Shown here piece after piece: positions 63,685-64,000 of a stretch of DNA of 64,000 bases. Origin of the DNA: Methanobacterium bryantii (GTDB lineage: Archaea; Methanobacteriota; Methanobacteria; Methanobacteriales; Methanobacteriaceae); the NCBI RefSeq assembly GCF_002287175.1, contig NZ_LMVM01000004.1:1-64000 (forward strand), written 5' to 3'. How positions within the stretch are numbered: the stretch's first letter is position 1; every line of letters starts with the position of its first letter. The notes below the pieces were generated by a model, which worked only from the letters and a program-made list of their open reading frames with translations, was not told the DNA's origin and ran no database searches. The position numbers were made by a program, and so were the translations under genes.

Positions 63685-64000
63685 ATGAATAAAAATTTGG
63701 TTTTAATGGCATTAATAATGTCTATGTTTGTTGGTCTTCAAATTGCTGAACCTGCTGCGGCAGCTAGTATGAAGGTTGTAGATCATGGATCTATTAAACT
63801 TAAGGATTACTACGGCAACCCATGTACTTTTACGTGGAAGACATATCAAATTAAAACAAGCTATGTAAAGATGGTAGGGCATGCATATTCACCAAAAACT
63901 AAAAAAGAAGCTTATATGTATGTTTATATTCAAAAAATCAGCAAAAATCTGGTTAAAATTTCAGGAAAAGATGTTTTGAAGTATTCTGGACATACAAAAA
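63685..64000 (+). CDS. Secreted protein, partial at window end
   Basis: ATG 63685 preceded by AAGGGGAT. The frame stays open to the end of the window (105 codons). A signal peptide (NKNLVLMALIMSMFVG) with cleavage probable after PAAAA is followed by a basic, Tyr/Lys-rich segment (KVVDHGSIKLKDYYGNP ... YVYIQKISK). No domain is recognised from the visible part. Confidence 0.6.
   Translation, partial: MNKNLVLMALIMSMFVGLQIAEPAAAASMKVVDHGSIKLKDYYGNPCTFTWKTYQIKTSYVKMVGHAYSPKTKKEAYMYVYIQKISKNLVKISGKDVLKYSGHTK

Overview
The window is chromosomal DNA of a methanogenic archaeon, very probably a Methanobacterium-type member of the Methanobacteriales. The evidence is the low-GC sequence, GGTGAT/GGAGG ribosome binding sites, TATA-type promoters, and a set of typical archaeal genes: the archaeal phosphoglycerate mutase, the UPF0200 and UPF0201 families, 4-phosphopantoate--beta-alanine ligase, Hjc resolvase, a preflagellin-type peptidase with class III signal peptides, and a REC-PAS-methanogen output domain regulator. 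The order asnB - gatC-like - ACT - hom - apgM - pyrG and the bacterial-type uvrABC block are what I recall from Methanothermobacter relatives; I could not run a search to confirm this.

Layout. 1-1.7 kb: AT-rich, mostly non-coding, with inverted repeats and small ORFs. 1.7-9.3 kb: a defence island with a PD-(D/E)XK/DUF5655 nuclease-like protein, a complete type I restriction-modification operon (R, M, S), and a two-gene unit of an MTH538-type TIR-like protein overlapping a small multi-pass membrane protein. 9.5-15.2 kb: a seven-gene minus-strand cluster of secreted or membrane proteins that also holds a Holliday junction resolvase and a transglutaminase-like protein. 15.5-19.4 kb: rubrerythrin, an AAA+ ATPase behind a cluster of operator-like repeats, and several very small genes. 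19.4-23.3 kb: three paralogous secreted proteins plus one decayed copy, sharing a QKTGLP C-terminal sorting-type signal and a conserved upstream block. 23.8-24.35 kb: a dense array of 18 perfect small hairpins.

24.4-30.8 kb: amino-acid, glycolysis and CTP genes. 30.8-41.3 kb: a type IV pilin-like locus with prepilin peptidase, six proteins with class III signal peptides, membrane partners and an IS630-type transposase remnant. 41.3-46.8 kb: housekeeping genes (Dph6, UPF0201, UPF0200, CoA synthesis, M42 peptidase), with a second hairpin array. 46.8-59.4 kb: signalling (KaiC-like ATPase, response regulator, histidine kinase) around uvrC, uvrB and uvrA, with a third hairpin array before uvrB. 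59.5-64 kb: DUF362, PrsW, TRAM, tautomerase, NAD(P)H:quinone-type flavoprotein, ExoD, and the start of a secreted protein.

Most striking are the three hairpin arrays. Their stems differ in sequence but change in a compensated way, while short connectors (TTTG...CAACCG...CATG) stay fixed, and some hairpins are nested inside others. Also notable are the TIR/membrane pair, the paralog family with its shared long leader, and three genes whose only sensible start codon is CTG or ATA.
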